A stretch of 57,429 bases of DNA from Clostridia bacterium (GCA_017626145.1 JAGAJK010000086.1:1-57429), one strand, 5' to 3'. Counted from the stretch's first letter, positions 44,184 through 53,530 are shown. Notes: generated from the letters alone by a model not told the origin. A program made the numbers and translations.

Positions 44184-45012
44184 TATATTTTCCCTTTTTA
44201 CGCATTTCTTTGGGTGTCATTGCGTACTTTTCTAAAAAAATTTTATTAAACCAGGACAGACTGTAAAATCCTGCTTCGTTACACAGTTGGGTAATACTTT
44301 TATTACCGCTTACAAGCTGCGATGCTACAAATGCCAGTCTGATATCATTTATAAATCCGGTAACTGTTATATCAAGGTATTTTCTCATACACCTTGATAT
44401 ATATTCACGGCTCTTACCTGTTATTTCACACATTCGTTCCGTGCCGATGAAAAAATTCTCTTGCTCTTTCATTTGTTCGCACATATCGTCAAACCATTTC
44501 GGAATATCTTTTTCCAGCTTCTTTTCCTTTAAAAACTTTGTGAGCATTTCAAAAATAAGAATTCTTGTATACATCACATCATTTTTATCACCGTTACTAA
44601 TTCTCTTCATTTTACGAACCAGGCTGATTGTTTCCGCCTCCGTAAGCAAAATACAGTTATCCTTTATATTATCAACTGCGGCCTTTGATAAACACAGATA
44701 ATCTAAAAGATTTTCCATAATCTGCTTTGAAAAGCTGAGATTGATAATATCGTTATCCTTACATTTTTCGTACATAATGCCATGTATATCGCTTGGTTTT
44801 ATAAATACAAAGCTACCTCTGTCAAGTTCTTCAACTCTTCCGTTTATGTAATGAACTACAGGATTAAGAGTAAGAAAAAACTCGTAAAACTCGTGCTCGT
44901 GAAACCGGCTTTTTCTGTTTCTGCCGTTCACATACAAACAAAGATAACCTGTTGTTTCATCGATATTGCCATTTTCATATAAATGCTCTATTTCAAAATT
45001 AAAATTCTTCAT
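44164..45012 (-). CDS. AraC-family regulator inside the glycyl radical operon
   Basis: 282 residues. The N-terminal cupin-like sensor (FHEHEFYEFFLTLNPVVHYINGR) is followed by the C-terminal AraC DNA-binding domain (MCEITGKSREYISRCMRKYL and SITQLCNEAGFYSLSWFNKIF). It is encoded between the glycyl radical enzyme and its activase and overlaps the activase start by 20 bases. It probably regulates this operon or the convergent one in response to a sugar or acid. Start is ATG 45012. Confidence 0.9.
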   Translation of the reverse strand: MKNFNFEIEHLYENGNIDETTGYLCLYVNGRNRKSRFHEHEFYEFFLTLNPVVHYINGRVEELDRGSFVFIKPSDIHGIMYEKCKDNDIINLSFSKQIMENLLDYLCLSKAAVDNIKDNCILLTEAETISLVRKMKRISNGDKNDVMYTRILIFEMLTKFLKEKKLEKDIPKWFDDMCEQMKEQENFFIGTERMCEITGKSREYISRCMRKYLDITVTGFINDIRLAFVASQLVSGNKSITQLCNEAGFYSLSWFNKIFLEKYAMTPKEMRKKGKYNESFDI

Positions 45013-47269
45013 AATTGTTCCTGCTTACAAACTCCTCCTGAAAGCTTTTTGAAAGAGTTACAAATCTTGAAGTATACCCTGTTACTTTTACAATAATATT
45101 CTGATAATCAGGATTATCAGGGTGATTTATTGCATCCTTAAGCTTTTCAAGGTCCATAATGTTCAAATTAATCTGAACACCGTTTTTTCTGAAATATGCC
45201 TTGGAAAAGTCTTCAACATATTTATAAATGTCTTCTTTACCGTCAAAAAATTTTGGCTGAAGTTCAATTTGTAATGAGCCACCGAGGAATTTTTTATTAT
45301 CTACCTTGGCACAGGAATTTGCTGTTGCAAGTAACCCTTTCGTATTTCTTCCTGCTGTCGGATTACAGCCGTGAGCAAGGGGCTCGGAAGCATATCTTCC
45401 GTCAGGAGTTGCTCCTATTATTTGCGACGCTGTATGCCCCTGAAACTGGAAAAGACTTGCTCTGTACTGCTGACCACGGTTGTTGGTTGTATTATCCATA
45501 ACCTTTGCTATACTTTCTGTGATTCTTACATACATAGCATCAACATCATCGTAATCGTTTCCGTACTTATGTTCGTTCAAAAATCTTTGTCTCATTACTT
45601 CATTATTTGCCCAGTTTTTCTTTACTGCATCACGCACTGCTTCCAAAGTGTACATTTTCTTATCGTAAACAAGGTTCTTTATAGCAAAGAATGAATCGCA
45701 CACATTGGGAATTCCAAGAATATTTGTAGAGGTGAACTGATAATCAACACCACGGTGGTCGGTTATATCAAGACCTCTTTCTATAGTTGTATGACAGTTG
45801 AGAGATGTTACAATTTCAGGCCATATGTCAGCAATAACATCGTACTGTGCGTCCTTAAATACTCTTAAGGCTTCTGTTGTATTAACGATTTCTTTTTCAA
45901 AGTATTCATATAATTCTTCAAAGGATGAAATATCATCAAGGATTGCCGCATCAATAGCTCTGAACATACAATCGGTAAGAACTACGGCATTGGTATCCTG
46001 GTCACAGTATTCTTTGCCCGGAATACAGTACCACTGACAACCGCTGTAGCATACGTTTGCAGCATCCTCTTCAGTAACTCCCGAACGAAGCTCTGTTTTA
46101 TAAATAACATCATAATTCACAAGTGACGGTATACCTGCACCGTGTCTTGCCAGAACATCACAAACGTATGAATAGAATTCTTTATTCATATCCTCGTGCC
46201 ACATTACACCAAGGTTATTATAATCATCAATCATATCATAAGCTTCCATAACCACAAAGCTTACTTCGTTAGTTGCGTCGTTGCCATTTTTATCACGCCC
46301 ACCGAGACTGAAAAACTGACCTCTTAATTTTAAAAACATTTCAGCAAGATAATCACGGGCTTCACTTCTTGTAAGAGTGCCATCTTTTATATCCTTTTCA
46401 TAAAGCTTAATTAAATATTCGTCAATTTTTCCGTAGCCGTTTCCATGACCTACAATTCTGTCTGTCATTACGGCAAAATTAAGCCACTGAACGCCCTCAT
46501 AAAAGCTTGAGGGTGGATTCATACTTATATTTGCACAGGCTTTTGATATTTTCAGATATCTTTCCTTCTGCCCGCTATTAGTTTCACTCTCATATAATTC
46601 AAAAGCACGTTCACTGTATTTCTTTATATAAGAAATTATTGCTTCACAGGCGTATTTAGCTCCCTTTAAAAACGTAACTTTCTTTATATTTTCAAGTTCT
46701 TCGTATTTTTTTAAACTTTTGTTTATTCTGTCTAAAATACCTCCCCACCCTTGTGTTAAACCAATGTTATAGTCAGGACAGGTATGACCGTGGCTGTTAC
46801 CTCCGGCACCTAATTCACGTGCTTTTTTGCCAAGCATCTTTACGTGCTGACCGAAATCATAAGGCCTTACTTCGTTCATTTCCCAGTGAAATTCACCGAC
46901 TATTGTTTCATTTTCATAAATTTCAGCAGGACTGTTGTCCATTAAAAATTTAAAGTCCTTTCCCCAGCTTTCGGCATTAGCTTTATATCCTTCAAGTTTT
47001 GACGGCATTTTATCAAGATAAGGAAATGCCTTTCCGCAATCTACACGACAACCGTGATCACCAAGACTGAGACCTTCAAATTTATGCTCACCGCTTCTTG
47101 GTGCTATAGCGTTTCCTGCATCTGACCAATGATAAACAAGCTGTGTTTCGTTAGCAGTATATAAGTTTCTTTTACCGCTTATTGCAAGTTCTCTGCTTCT
47201 CTGACGTAGCTTTTCAATTCTTTCGCTGATTTCAAATTTTGACTCTGCTTTAAGTTTAATACTTTCCAT
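44999..47269 (-). CDS. Glycyl radical enzyme of unassigned class
   Basis: About 756 residues from ATG 47269 (AAGGAG site). The C-terminal radical site is VKVTGYTSRFVTL, with the glycine at about residue 731. The GHTCPDY block seen in dehydratase-type members is present (about residue 161). The active-site cysteine region reads NVCYSGCQWYC (Cys about 411): Trp replaces the Glu two residues after the Cys that marks glycerol, choline, hydroxyproline and similar lyases, and it is not the Cys-Cys of pyruvate formate-lyase. The reaction is therefore unknown. The activase is encoded downstream. Oxygen-sensitive chemistry fits a strict anaerobe. Confidence 0.92.
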   Translation of the reverse strand: MESIKLKAESKFEISERIEKLRQRSRELAISGKRNLYTANETQLVYHWSDAGNAIAPRSGEHKFEGLSLGDHGCRVDCGKAFPYLDKMPSKLEGYKANAESWGKDFKFLMDNSPAEIYENETIVGEFHWEMNEVRPYDFGQHVKMLGKKARELGAGGNSHGHTCPDYNIGLTQGWGGILDRINKSLKKYEELENIKKVTFLKGAKYACEAIISYIKKYSERAFELYESETNSGQKERYLKISKACANISMNPPSSFYEGVQWLNFAVMTDRIVGHGNGYGKIDEYLIKLYEKDIKDGTLTRSEARDYLAEMFLKLRGQFFSLGGRDKNGNDATNEVSFVVMEAYDMIDDYNNLGVMWHEDMNKEFYSYVCDVLARHGAGIPSLVNYDVIYKTELRSGVTEEDAANVCYSGCQWYCIPGKEYCDQDTNAVVLTDCMFRAIDAAILDDISSFEELYEYFEKEIVNTTEALRVFKDAQYDVIADIWPEIVTSLNCHTTIERGLDITDHRGVDYQFTSTNILGIPNVCDSFFAIKNLVYDKKMYTLEAVRDAVKKNWANNEVMRQRFLNEHKYGNDYDDVDAMYVRITESIAKVMDNTTNNRGQQYRASLFQFQGHTASQIIGATPDGRYASEPLAHGCNPTAGRNTKGLLATANSCAKVDNKKFLGGSLQIELQPKFFDGKEDIYKYVEDFSKAYFRKNGVQINLNIMDLEKLKDAINHPDNPDYQNIIVKVTGYTSRFVTLSKSFQEEFVSRNNYEEF

Positions 47270-47282
47270 AACTATTCTCTCC

Positions 47283-49355
47283 TTAGAATCTGTCAAAAAA
47301 TATCAATTCGGGGTCTATCTCACTTTTTATATAACATTCATCACAAAGCTTCTGCCACTTTTTCGTAATTGGAAGCTTATTTTTTTCTTTCATATCTTCT
47401 GCAAAATTATCCCCTACATATTCGAAAAATGAAATATACAAATCATCATACTTGAAGATTGAATAATTCCTTATATTGTACAAATGTCCGTTTTTAACTA
47501 TCTGATCCCATATTTCATTATGAAGCTTTATGTATTCTTCTTCCTTTTCAGGTTTTATTTTAGTTACAACACAATGAGGCTCGGTTTTATTTACAATGTA
47601 TTTATTTTTAATATCGTTTAATTTGCCGTTAAGCAAAACTCTGTCGTTTTCAAAATGGATTTGTGTATCTGTATATACTATACTTTTATGATTCCTTATA
47701 TCTTCCCTTTTTCTTTCCTCAAGCTTATAACAGGTTGCATATATAACATCTGCATTTATACAAGAAAAGATATCATTATCAAATTCCACAAAATCCTGCA
47801 TAACATACTCACCACGGTCGGAAAAATCAAAAATAACACTTACATTTTCCTTACTTTGGATTATATTATTCTGCCATTTTATAGAGTCTGATTCAGTAAA
47901 TTTCAATGAAATATCTTTTCCATTCATAAAAATATTGTTTTTGAAAAGTATATTTTGGGCAATATGTGTATGTATGGGCACCACTACGTCAACAGAAAGG
48001 TTTCCGTCTGCAATACAGTTATCACTTAATTCGTCAAAATAAATTGCATATGCTTTCTCAGTTTCGGGAACAGAAGTTATATAATTGCCCTCAACAACAG
48101 TTTTATCACCTCTTGAACAGTAAATTGCCGCACCGTCGCAAAGACGTGTCATACATCTTGTTATCTTATTAAATCTTATTATATGAGGACCGCCGTTACA
48201 GGTAATACCGCAATAAGGAATATTATCTATGGTATTATACTCAATTACAGTCTGTCCTTTTTCTTCTTTTTTACCATCAAGAACATAAACAAGTAATGAT
48301 TTACCGCCTGCGTGAATAGCAATAGCAGAAAAATCGAACATTCCTATATCTGAAATTTCGTTATGACTAATATTTTCATTTTCACACTCATTGGTTACTA
48401 TACCGCAAGATGCACACTTTGATATGATACAGTTCGTTATTTCAATGTTCTTTGACTTTAAGGCTTTAATTCCCTGACCACCCGAAAAAGAAACCTCAAG
48501 CATATCAAGTTTGATATGCTCCGAGTTTTCAATCTGAACTGCTCCGGAAGGATTTACGGCACGAAGTCCCGCTATAATTCCGCATTCGGAATTCGAAACA
48601 TAAACAGATAAATTCTCTACGCACACATCTGTTGAATTAATAATTCTGATTACTGAATGACTTACAGGTATAATAGCTTTTATATTACTTTCATCTTCTC
48701 CGTCTTCGGGCAAATAATAGATTTTACACTCTTTTCTGTTATAACACCATGTACCTTTTTCTTTTAATCCGTACATGGTATTTAAAAACTGATACTGATG
48801 TTTATCAAAAGCACCCGACGGGTGTGCCATGGGTGATGAAGTTGTAATAACGCCCGTAACATCATCATAATCTTTAACAGAAACAGTAGATTCGTCCCAA
48901 ACATGTATTGCACGTATATCGCAGTTTAATATATCAAGTTCCTTTGGAATATCTTCTTTATTTATCGTAATATGTGTAAGCTCATCATATTCAGGAGCTC
49001 TGTTCCAGCCGCCGTTTCTTGAATTCATCCATTTAAGCTCGGTTTTATCCAGACATTCAAAATATTCGTTGCAAGGATATGAAGAACGGGATTTTACTGC
49101 AGAATTCACAACAAAAACTCTCGGTTCAACATCAGTTTCAAAGGTAAGATATTCTCCTTCTCTTTTGAAATTGTCAGCCACAATTCCACCAATTATTTTT
49201 GCTCCGTTTTGTGACATAAGCTTAACATTTTTGCATCCGTCAATACAAATCGGTTCCGTTACGGTTATATCGTTTTCTATGTTAATTATAATATCATTTT
49301 TAAGCTGTTTTAATATGTCGTTAATCTCTTTTTGGGTTGTTACATTATAAATCAT
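47283..49355 (-). CDS. Right-handed beta-helix protein fused to L-rhamnose mutarotase domain
   Basis: 690 residues without a signal peptide. Residues 1 to about 570 are a parallel beta-helix resembling GH141-like proteins (SSYPCNEYFECLDKTELKW, then coils such as IEITNCIISKCASCGIVTN and TVVEGNYITSV). Residues about 592-690 align with the RhaM/DUF718 mutarotase: IKPEKEEEYIKLHNEIWDQI matches the RhaM active region, including the catalytic His (His612 here), and WQKLCDECY and the ELIFF end also correspond. The first gene of the glycyl radical operon. The fusion implies a rhamnose-like product released by the helix domain. Confidence 0.85.
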   Translation of the reverse strand: MIYNVTTQKEINDILKQLKNDIIINIENDITVTEPICIDGCKNVKLMSQNGAKIIGGIVADNFKREGEYLTFETDVEPRVFVVNSAVKSRSSYPCNEYFECLDKTELKWMNSRNGGWNRAPEYDELTHITINKEDIPKELDILNCDIRAIHVWDESTVSVKDYDDVTGVITTSSPMAHPSGAFDKHQYQFLNTMYGLKEKGTWCYNRKECKIYYLPEDGEDESNIKAIIPVSHSVIRIINSTDVCVENLSVYVSNSECGIIAGLRAVNPSGAVQIENSEHIKLDMLEVSFSGGQGIKALKSKNIEITNCIISKCASCGIVTNECENENISHNEISDIGMFDFSAIAIHAGGKSLLVYVLDGKKEEKGQTVIEYNTIDNIPYCGITCNGGPHIIRFNKITRCMTRLCDGAAIYCSRGDKTVVEGNYITSVPETEKAYAIYFDELSDNCIADGNLSVDVVVPIHTHIAQNILFKNNIFMNGKDISLKFTESDSIKWQNNIIQSKENVSVIFDFSDRGEYVMQDFVEFDNDIFSCINADVIYATCYKLEERKREDIRNHKSIVYTDTQIHFENDRVLLNGKLNDIKNKYIVNKTEPHCVVTKIKPEKEEEYIKLHNEIWDQIVKNGHLYNIRNYSIFKYDDLYISFFEYVGDNFAEDMKEKNKLPITKKWQKLCDECYIKSEIDPELIFFDRF

Positions 49356-49386
49356 TATCAGTACCCCCTGTTCATCGTATATTTAA

Positions 49387-49415
49387 ATTGTATCATATAA
49401 ATAATATAACGTCTA
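49387..49415 (-). promoter_or_regulatory. Promoter of the glycyl radical operon
   Basis: On the minus strand, -35 TAGACG (49410-49415) and -10 TACAAT (49387-49392) have 17-base spacing, 32 bases before ATG 49355. The weak -35 is consistent with dependence on an activator such as the AraC protein of the operon. Confidence 0.55.
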
Positions 49416-49451
49416 CATCTATATTGATTTTTTACGCTGTTTTGTGACATT

Positions 49452-49486
49452 TTCAAAAAAACAAGACCGATTCCGGTCTTGTTTAA
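49452..49486 (-). terminator. Terminator after amidase gene
   Basis: AACAAGACCG (49460-49469) pairs with CGGTCTTGTT (49474-49483) with a 4-base loop, followed on the minus strand by a T run. It overlaps the amidase stop and insulates the glycyl radical operon promoter. Confidence 0.85.
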
Positions 49487-50925
49487 TTTGTAGTTTTATT
49501 CAAAATTTGTATTGTAGATTCACAAAGTGCTGCCGCAAGCTTAACCTTGAATTCATCATCCATTAACAGTTCAAGGTCATCTGGATTTGACATAAATGCA
49601 TTTTCTACAATAATGGCAGGCATCTTGCTTTTATATATAACAATGTATTTGGGATTGTCAACCATTCCTGATTTTTTCAATCCAAGCTTTGCAATATTGT
49701 CATAATAAATTTTTGAAACTTCCCTATTTGTCATATTATCAAAAGTAGCCGCAGTTTCGGAATAGTAAACCTGCACTCCATTAACATCAGGATTTTCAGA
49801 GGCATTATTGTGAACACACAAATAAAAATATCCGTCTTTTTCATTCGCTATTTCAGGACGTTTACTTATATTTATATAAGTATCATCATCTCGCAACATA
49901 TAAGTGGAAACTCCACATTTCTTCAACATCGCTTCAAGTGCAATACAAATATCAATATTTACATCCTTTTCATATATTTCTTTGCCATTATACATCCCGA
50001 TAGTTCCTACTTCAGAACCGCCATGCCCCGGATCAATAATAACAAGTTTATTTTTTGCATATGACGAAAGCTTGGTAAAATCACCTGAAATAAATTTATC
50101 CGCCATCTCTCCGATTGATTCATCATTATCAGGAACAGAAGGCTTTACTGCCGGAGGTGTAAGTTCATCAAATACTATATATACATCATCACCGTCAACT
50201 ACATAATCATAGAAATAATACTTCTGTAAATCTACCACTACACGGCATGTAGTTTCATTATACTGAGACCAACGTACAGATTTCACATAAGTACCGCTAC
50301 ACACAAGTGATCCCAAATCACCTGTATTGAGCATACAGCTTTTAAAGTCATACACATACCGTTTAGGGTCATCAAGCTTAAGCATAGAATGTTCAAGCTT
50401 TCCTGCTCCGGAAATTTTGATTTTCACATAAGTTTCACCTTCGGAAACTGATATCTTATTGATACTTCCTTTAAAAATTGACTGTTCTTTTTCGGGTTCG
50501 TGAGCTTTGGAATAAATATTTACGGTTCTGTTCACCTGATCCCATTCTACTTCCATATTAAGGTTTTCAGAAACAAAACGTACCGGAATCATTGTTCTTC
50601 CATTTATTATTTTGGCAGGAACATCAAGCTCAACAATCTGACCATTCACTACAGCTACGTTATTATCTATAATAAGATGAATTGTATCGTTCTTTCTAAT
50701 TATTGAAGCAATCTTTGCCATATCATTCCATTTGACTTCGCTTCCCATATATTCAAAAATACTCCTTGCAGGCACCAATACTCTGTCATCAACTATAACC
50801 GGAGAAACATCACTTTTTACTATGTCACCATCTATTTTAACCGTTATATTCTTCTGTGCACAACAAGTAATACACCAAAATACAGATATAATAAAAATTA
50901 AAATAAAAATAAATCTGTTTTTCAT
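49483..50925 (-). CDS. Secreted N-acetylmuramoyl-L-alanine amidase with copper-amine-oxidase and AMIN domains
   Basis: 480 residues. The signal peptide (FIFILIFIISVFWCITCCAQ) is followed by a Cu_amine_oxidN1 domain (about 25-140; VIVDDRVLVPARSIFEYMG, MIPVRFVSENLNMEVEWDQ), an AMIN-like domain (about 150-265) and a C-terminal Amidase_3 domain (about 290-480) with VIIDPGHGGSEVG, the zinc His in YFYLCVHNNAS and the Glu in AIIVENAFMSN. It hydrolyses the muramyl-alanine bond. AMIN localises such enzymes to wall sites. Start ATG 50925 has an AAAGGA site. Confidence 0.92.
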   Translation of the reverse strand: MKNRFIFILIFIISVFWCITCCAQKNITVKIDGDIVKSDVSPVIVDDRVLVPARSIFEYMGSEVKWNDMAKIASIIRKNDTIHLIIDNNVAVVNGQIVELDVPAKIINGRTMIPVRFVSENLNMEVEWDQVNRTVNIYSKAHEPEKEQSIFKGSINKISVSEGETYVKIKISGAGKLEHSMLKLDDPKRYVYDFKSCMLNTGDLGSLVCSGTYVKSVRWSQYNETTCRVVVDLQKYYFYDYVVDGDDVYIVFDELTPPAVKPSVPDNDESIGEMADKFISGDFTKLSSYAKNKLVIIDPGHGGSEVGTIGMYNGKEIYEKDVNIDICIALEAMLKKCGVSTYMLRDDDTYINISKRPEIANEKDGYFYLCVHNNASENPDVNGVQVYYSETAATFDNMTNREVSKIYYDNIAKLGLKKSGMVDNPKYIVIYKSKMPAIIVENAFMSNPDDLELLMDDEFKVKLAAALCESTIQILNKTTN

Positions 50926-51007
50926 TTAAATATCCTTTCGATAAAATAAGCAAGATAATTATAACAAAAAAACAGACAATTAACAACATAAAACACAAAA
51001 ATTTCAC

Positions 51008-51038
51008 AAAAAAAATAAGCTACTCGAGCTTATTTTTT
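51008..51038 (-). terminator. Terminator after VanZ-like gene
   Basis: AATAAGCT (51014-51021) pairs with AGCTTATT (51027-51034) with a 5-base loop and a T run on the minus strand. It overlaps the end of the vanZ-like gene. Confidence 0.75.
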
Positions 51039-51487
51039 CTGCAAATAATCCAAAACACCAGTAATATTCCAACAAATGCACCAGCAGAATCAATAATTAC
51101 ATCAAACAAATTCCCGTTTCTGCCCGGGATAAGCATTTGATGAACCTCGTCTGAAATTGCATATATAATACTTAAAAACTGACTTATAAAAATATTTCTT
51201 TTAATCCTTAAAGATAAAAAATTATAATAAAAGCTAATAAGTAAGCTACCACCAAGAAAAGCATAAATTGAAAAGTGAGCAAGTTTTCTTACTACGGTTC
51301 TTAAGCTTGCTGTCAATGAGCTTACGTCAATAAAATCAATGGAAAACAATTCACAAAATCCCGAAACAAAATTATAAATTAAACCGTCACTCAAATTAAG
51401 TGATGTTTTTCCGTTTTGTGAAGAAAACATAAATATCAAAATCATTATTGCAACAGGAAGTATAAACAAAAGTCTTTTTATCTTCAT
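51020..51487 (-). CDS. VanZ-like membrane protein
   Basis: 155 residues with about four transmembrane helices. The VanZ-like motifs are MFSSQNG after the first helix, VRKLAHFSIYAFLGGSLL and AISDEVHQMLIPGRNGNLFDVIIDS, with an Asp/Glu/His cluster. The family is linked to teicoplanin resistance by reducing binding at the wall, but the biochemical role is unknown. It follows the FHA gene by 2 bases and shares its transcript. Confidence 0.88.
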   Translation of the reverse strand: MKIKRLLFILPVAIMILIFMFSSQNGKTSLNLSDGLIYNFVSGFCELFSIDFIDVSSLTASLRTVVRKLAHFSIYAFLGGSLLISFYYNFLSLRIKRNIFISQFLSIIYAISDEVHQMLIPGRNGNLFDVIIDSAGAFVGILLVFWIICRKNKLE

Positions 51488-51489
51488 AA

Positions 51490-51936
51490 TTACTCCTCGC
51501 CTGGCTGAACAAATATATAAGATAACTGCCCCATCTTGATTATATCACCTGTTTTAATTGCACACGGCTCTTCAGATAACTGCTCGTTGTTTACAAAGGT
51601 TCCGTTGGTACTCCCCAAATCCTCAATTAGCCATTCATCATTGGTTTCACATATGAAACGGGCTTGCTTCGCAGACATAAACTGATCCGAAATCATAATA
51701 TCAGCTCTTTTTCCTCGTCCTATTGTACATCCATCCTTAACAGTATACAACTCATCAATTTTAAAATCAACCTTTGAACGTATACACAGAGGCTTTATAA
51801 AAGGCTGATCATCGTTAATTGTACCCATCCTGCCATTTTTGATATCCTGAGCAATTAATCTTATTATACTGAACATAAAATAATAAATTATCGTTATAAA
51901 AATATAACGCATAATATCTGACAGAAATTCAAACAT
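51490..51936 (-). CDS. FHA-domain membrane protein
   Basis: 148 residues. An N-terminal transmembrane helix (IFITIIYYFMFSIIRLIA) precedes a cytosolic FHA domain with CTIGRGKRADIMISDQFMSAKQARF and WLIEDLGSTNGTFVNN, the phosphothreonine-binding signatures. It is likely to bind phosphorylated partners of a Hanks-type kinase or division proteins. No kinase gene is in the window. The start codon at 51936 is followed immediately by hydrophobic sequence. Confidence 0.9.
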   Translation of the reverse strand: MFEFLSDIMRYIFITIIYYFMFSIIRLIAQDIKNGRMGTINDDQPFIKPLCIRSKVDFKIDELYTVKDGCTIGRGKRADIMISDQFMSAKQARFICETNDEWLIEDLGSTNGTFVNNEQLSEEPCAIKTGDIIKMGQLSYIFVQPGEE

Positions 51937-52113
51937 ACACCTTACTCCATTTCTGCTATTAATCTATCAATAACTTATACTTATGCATATGAAATATATT
52001 TACATTCTATCATATAAGAATTTTTTTTGCAACTTAAAATAAAAAAAGGAATTTTAATCAACATATAGAATATAATATTTTTGTAACACTTTTGTAATAA
52101 TTAAGGAGAATTT

Positions 52114-53526
52114 ATGGCAGAAATTGAAAATACATCTTCATCAGATAAGCATTTACGTTTTTCAAAAACAAAAGATTTTCTTAACAAAATGCTGAATATT
52201 CGCAAATCTGATACTCAATACTTAAAATATTATATGATTGCTTTGTGTTCATTTATTATTATACTTATAATTGCAGGAAATTTTAAAATCGGATATGCAA
52301 TATCAATCAACAATGTAAATGTAGGTTTTGTTACTGAAAAAAATGAAACGTATGCAATGATAGAAGACTTAAAAAAAGAACTTAGTGAATATCAAGGGAA
52401 TAAAGAAAACATTATCCTCAATGCCTCTTACTCACCTGTTATAGCTTTAAATCATAACTTTTCAAAAAATCCCGATGAAATAATAAACAATGTAAAGGCT
52501 TCCGTTGATTTCTACTATGACGCATATGCAGTATACGTAGATAATACTTTTGCTTTTGGAATGGAAAGCAAAAATCTTGCCGATGAAACTATACAAGCTT
52601 TTACGGATATGTACACACCAGAAGGAGAAATCATTTCTATAGAAGTACAGAATTCCGTTGAAATCAAGCCCGAAAAAGTACTTTACACAAGAATTCTAAA
52701 TAAAGATGAAGGTATAAAAATTCTAAAGGGTTACGGTAACAACGATGAATTGTATACCGTACAAGAGGGTGATACCCTCTGGGGCATTGGTATTCATAAC
52801 GATATTACTTCGGATGATTTAATGCTCATTAATGAACTTGAAACCGAAACAATTGTTCCAGGGCAGAAGCTCAGAATTACTAACGTTGAGCCGTTAGTAA
52901 ATATAAAAGTTATAAGAAATATCACCTATACCGAATATCAACCTTATGAAACAGAATATATATATGATTCGTCACTTACCAAAGGTACTAACAAAGTAGT
53001 TCAAAATGGATCAAAAGGTGAAAAAAACATAAATGCAACGGTAACTACAATTAACAATCACGAAACAGACCGTGAAATTATATCTGAGACTATAGTTTCC
53101 GAACCGGTCAAAAACATTATAAAAGTAGGAACAAAGCCAAAGCCCAAAACTGCTGCAACCGGACGCTTTATGAGACCGATTAGCGGTGGATATGTTTCTT
53201 CAGCATTTGGAAGCAGAAGCAGAGGCTACCATACAGGTATTGATTATGCACTCTCATATGGCTCACCAATTTATGCTGCAGACGGCGGTACTGTTACTTC
53301 TGCCGGTTGGGGTGGCGGTTACGGTTATATGATAAAAATCAACCACGGCAATGGGTATGAAACCCTGTATGCACACTGCAGTAAGCTCGCTGTGAAATCT
53401 GGCACTAAAGTTGCTAAAGGTCAGGTTATTGCTTATGTAGGAAGTACAGGAAACAGCACCGGTCCTCACCTTCACTTTGAAATCAGAAAAAACGGTTCAT
53501 ATCTAAACCCGGCAAAATATGTATAA
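52114..53526 (+). CDS. Membrane-anchored LysM/G5/M23 peptidase
   Basis: 470 residues. A transmembrane helix near residues 42-60 (MIALCSFIIILIIAGNF) anchors an extracellular region with a LysM domain (about 210-256; LYTVQEGDTLWGIGI), a G5-like domain (about 260-345) and a C-terminal M23 peptidase. The peptidase shows SAFGSRSRGYHTGID with the metal His and Asp, and GPHLHFEIRKNG with the HxH motif. All expected zinc ligands are present, so it should be an active endopeptidase of peptidoglycan or spore cortex type. ATG 52114 has an AAGGAG site. Confidence 0.93.
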   Translation: MAEIENTSSSDKHLRFSKTKDFLNKMLNIRKSDTQYLKYYMIALCSFIIILIIAGNFKIGYAISINNVNVGFVTEKNETYAMIEDLKKELSEYQGNKENIILNASYSPVIALNHNFSKNPDEIINNVKASVDFYYDAYAVYVDNTFAFGMESKNLADETIQAFTDMYTPEGEIISIEVQNSVEIKPEKVLYTRILNKDEGIKILKGYGNNDELYTVQEGDTLWGIGIHNDITSDDLMLINELETETIVPGQKLRITNVEPLVNIKVIRNITYTEYQPYETEYIYDSSLTKGTNKVVQNGSKGEKNINATVTTINNHETDREIISETIVSEPVKNIIKVGTKPKPKTAATGRFMRPISGGYVSSAFGSRSRGYHTGIDYALSYGSPIYAADGGTVTSAGWGGGYGYMIKINHGNGYETLYAHCSKLAVKSGTKVAKGQVIAYVGSTGNSTGPHLHFEIRKNGSYLNPAKYV

Positions 53527-53530
53527 AAAT

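Noticed and set aside
44999-47269. Glycyl radical enzyme as pyruvate formate-lyase
   Set aside because: The adjacent Cys-Cys pair of pyruvate formate-lyase is missing and the activase has the extra ferredoxin domain typical of other classes.
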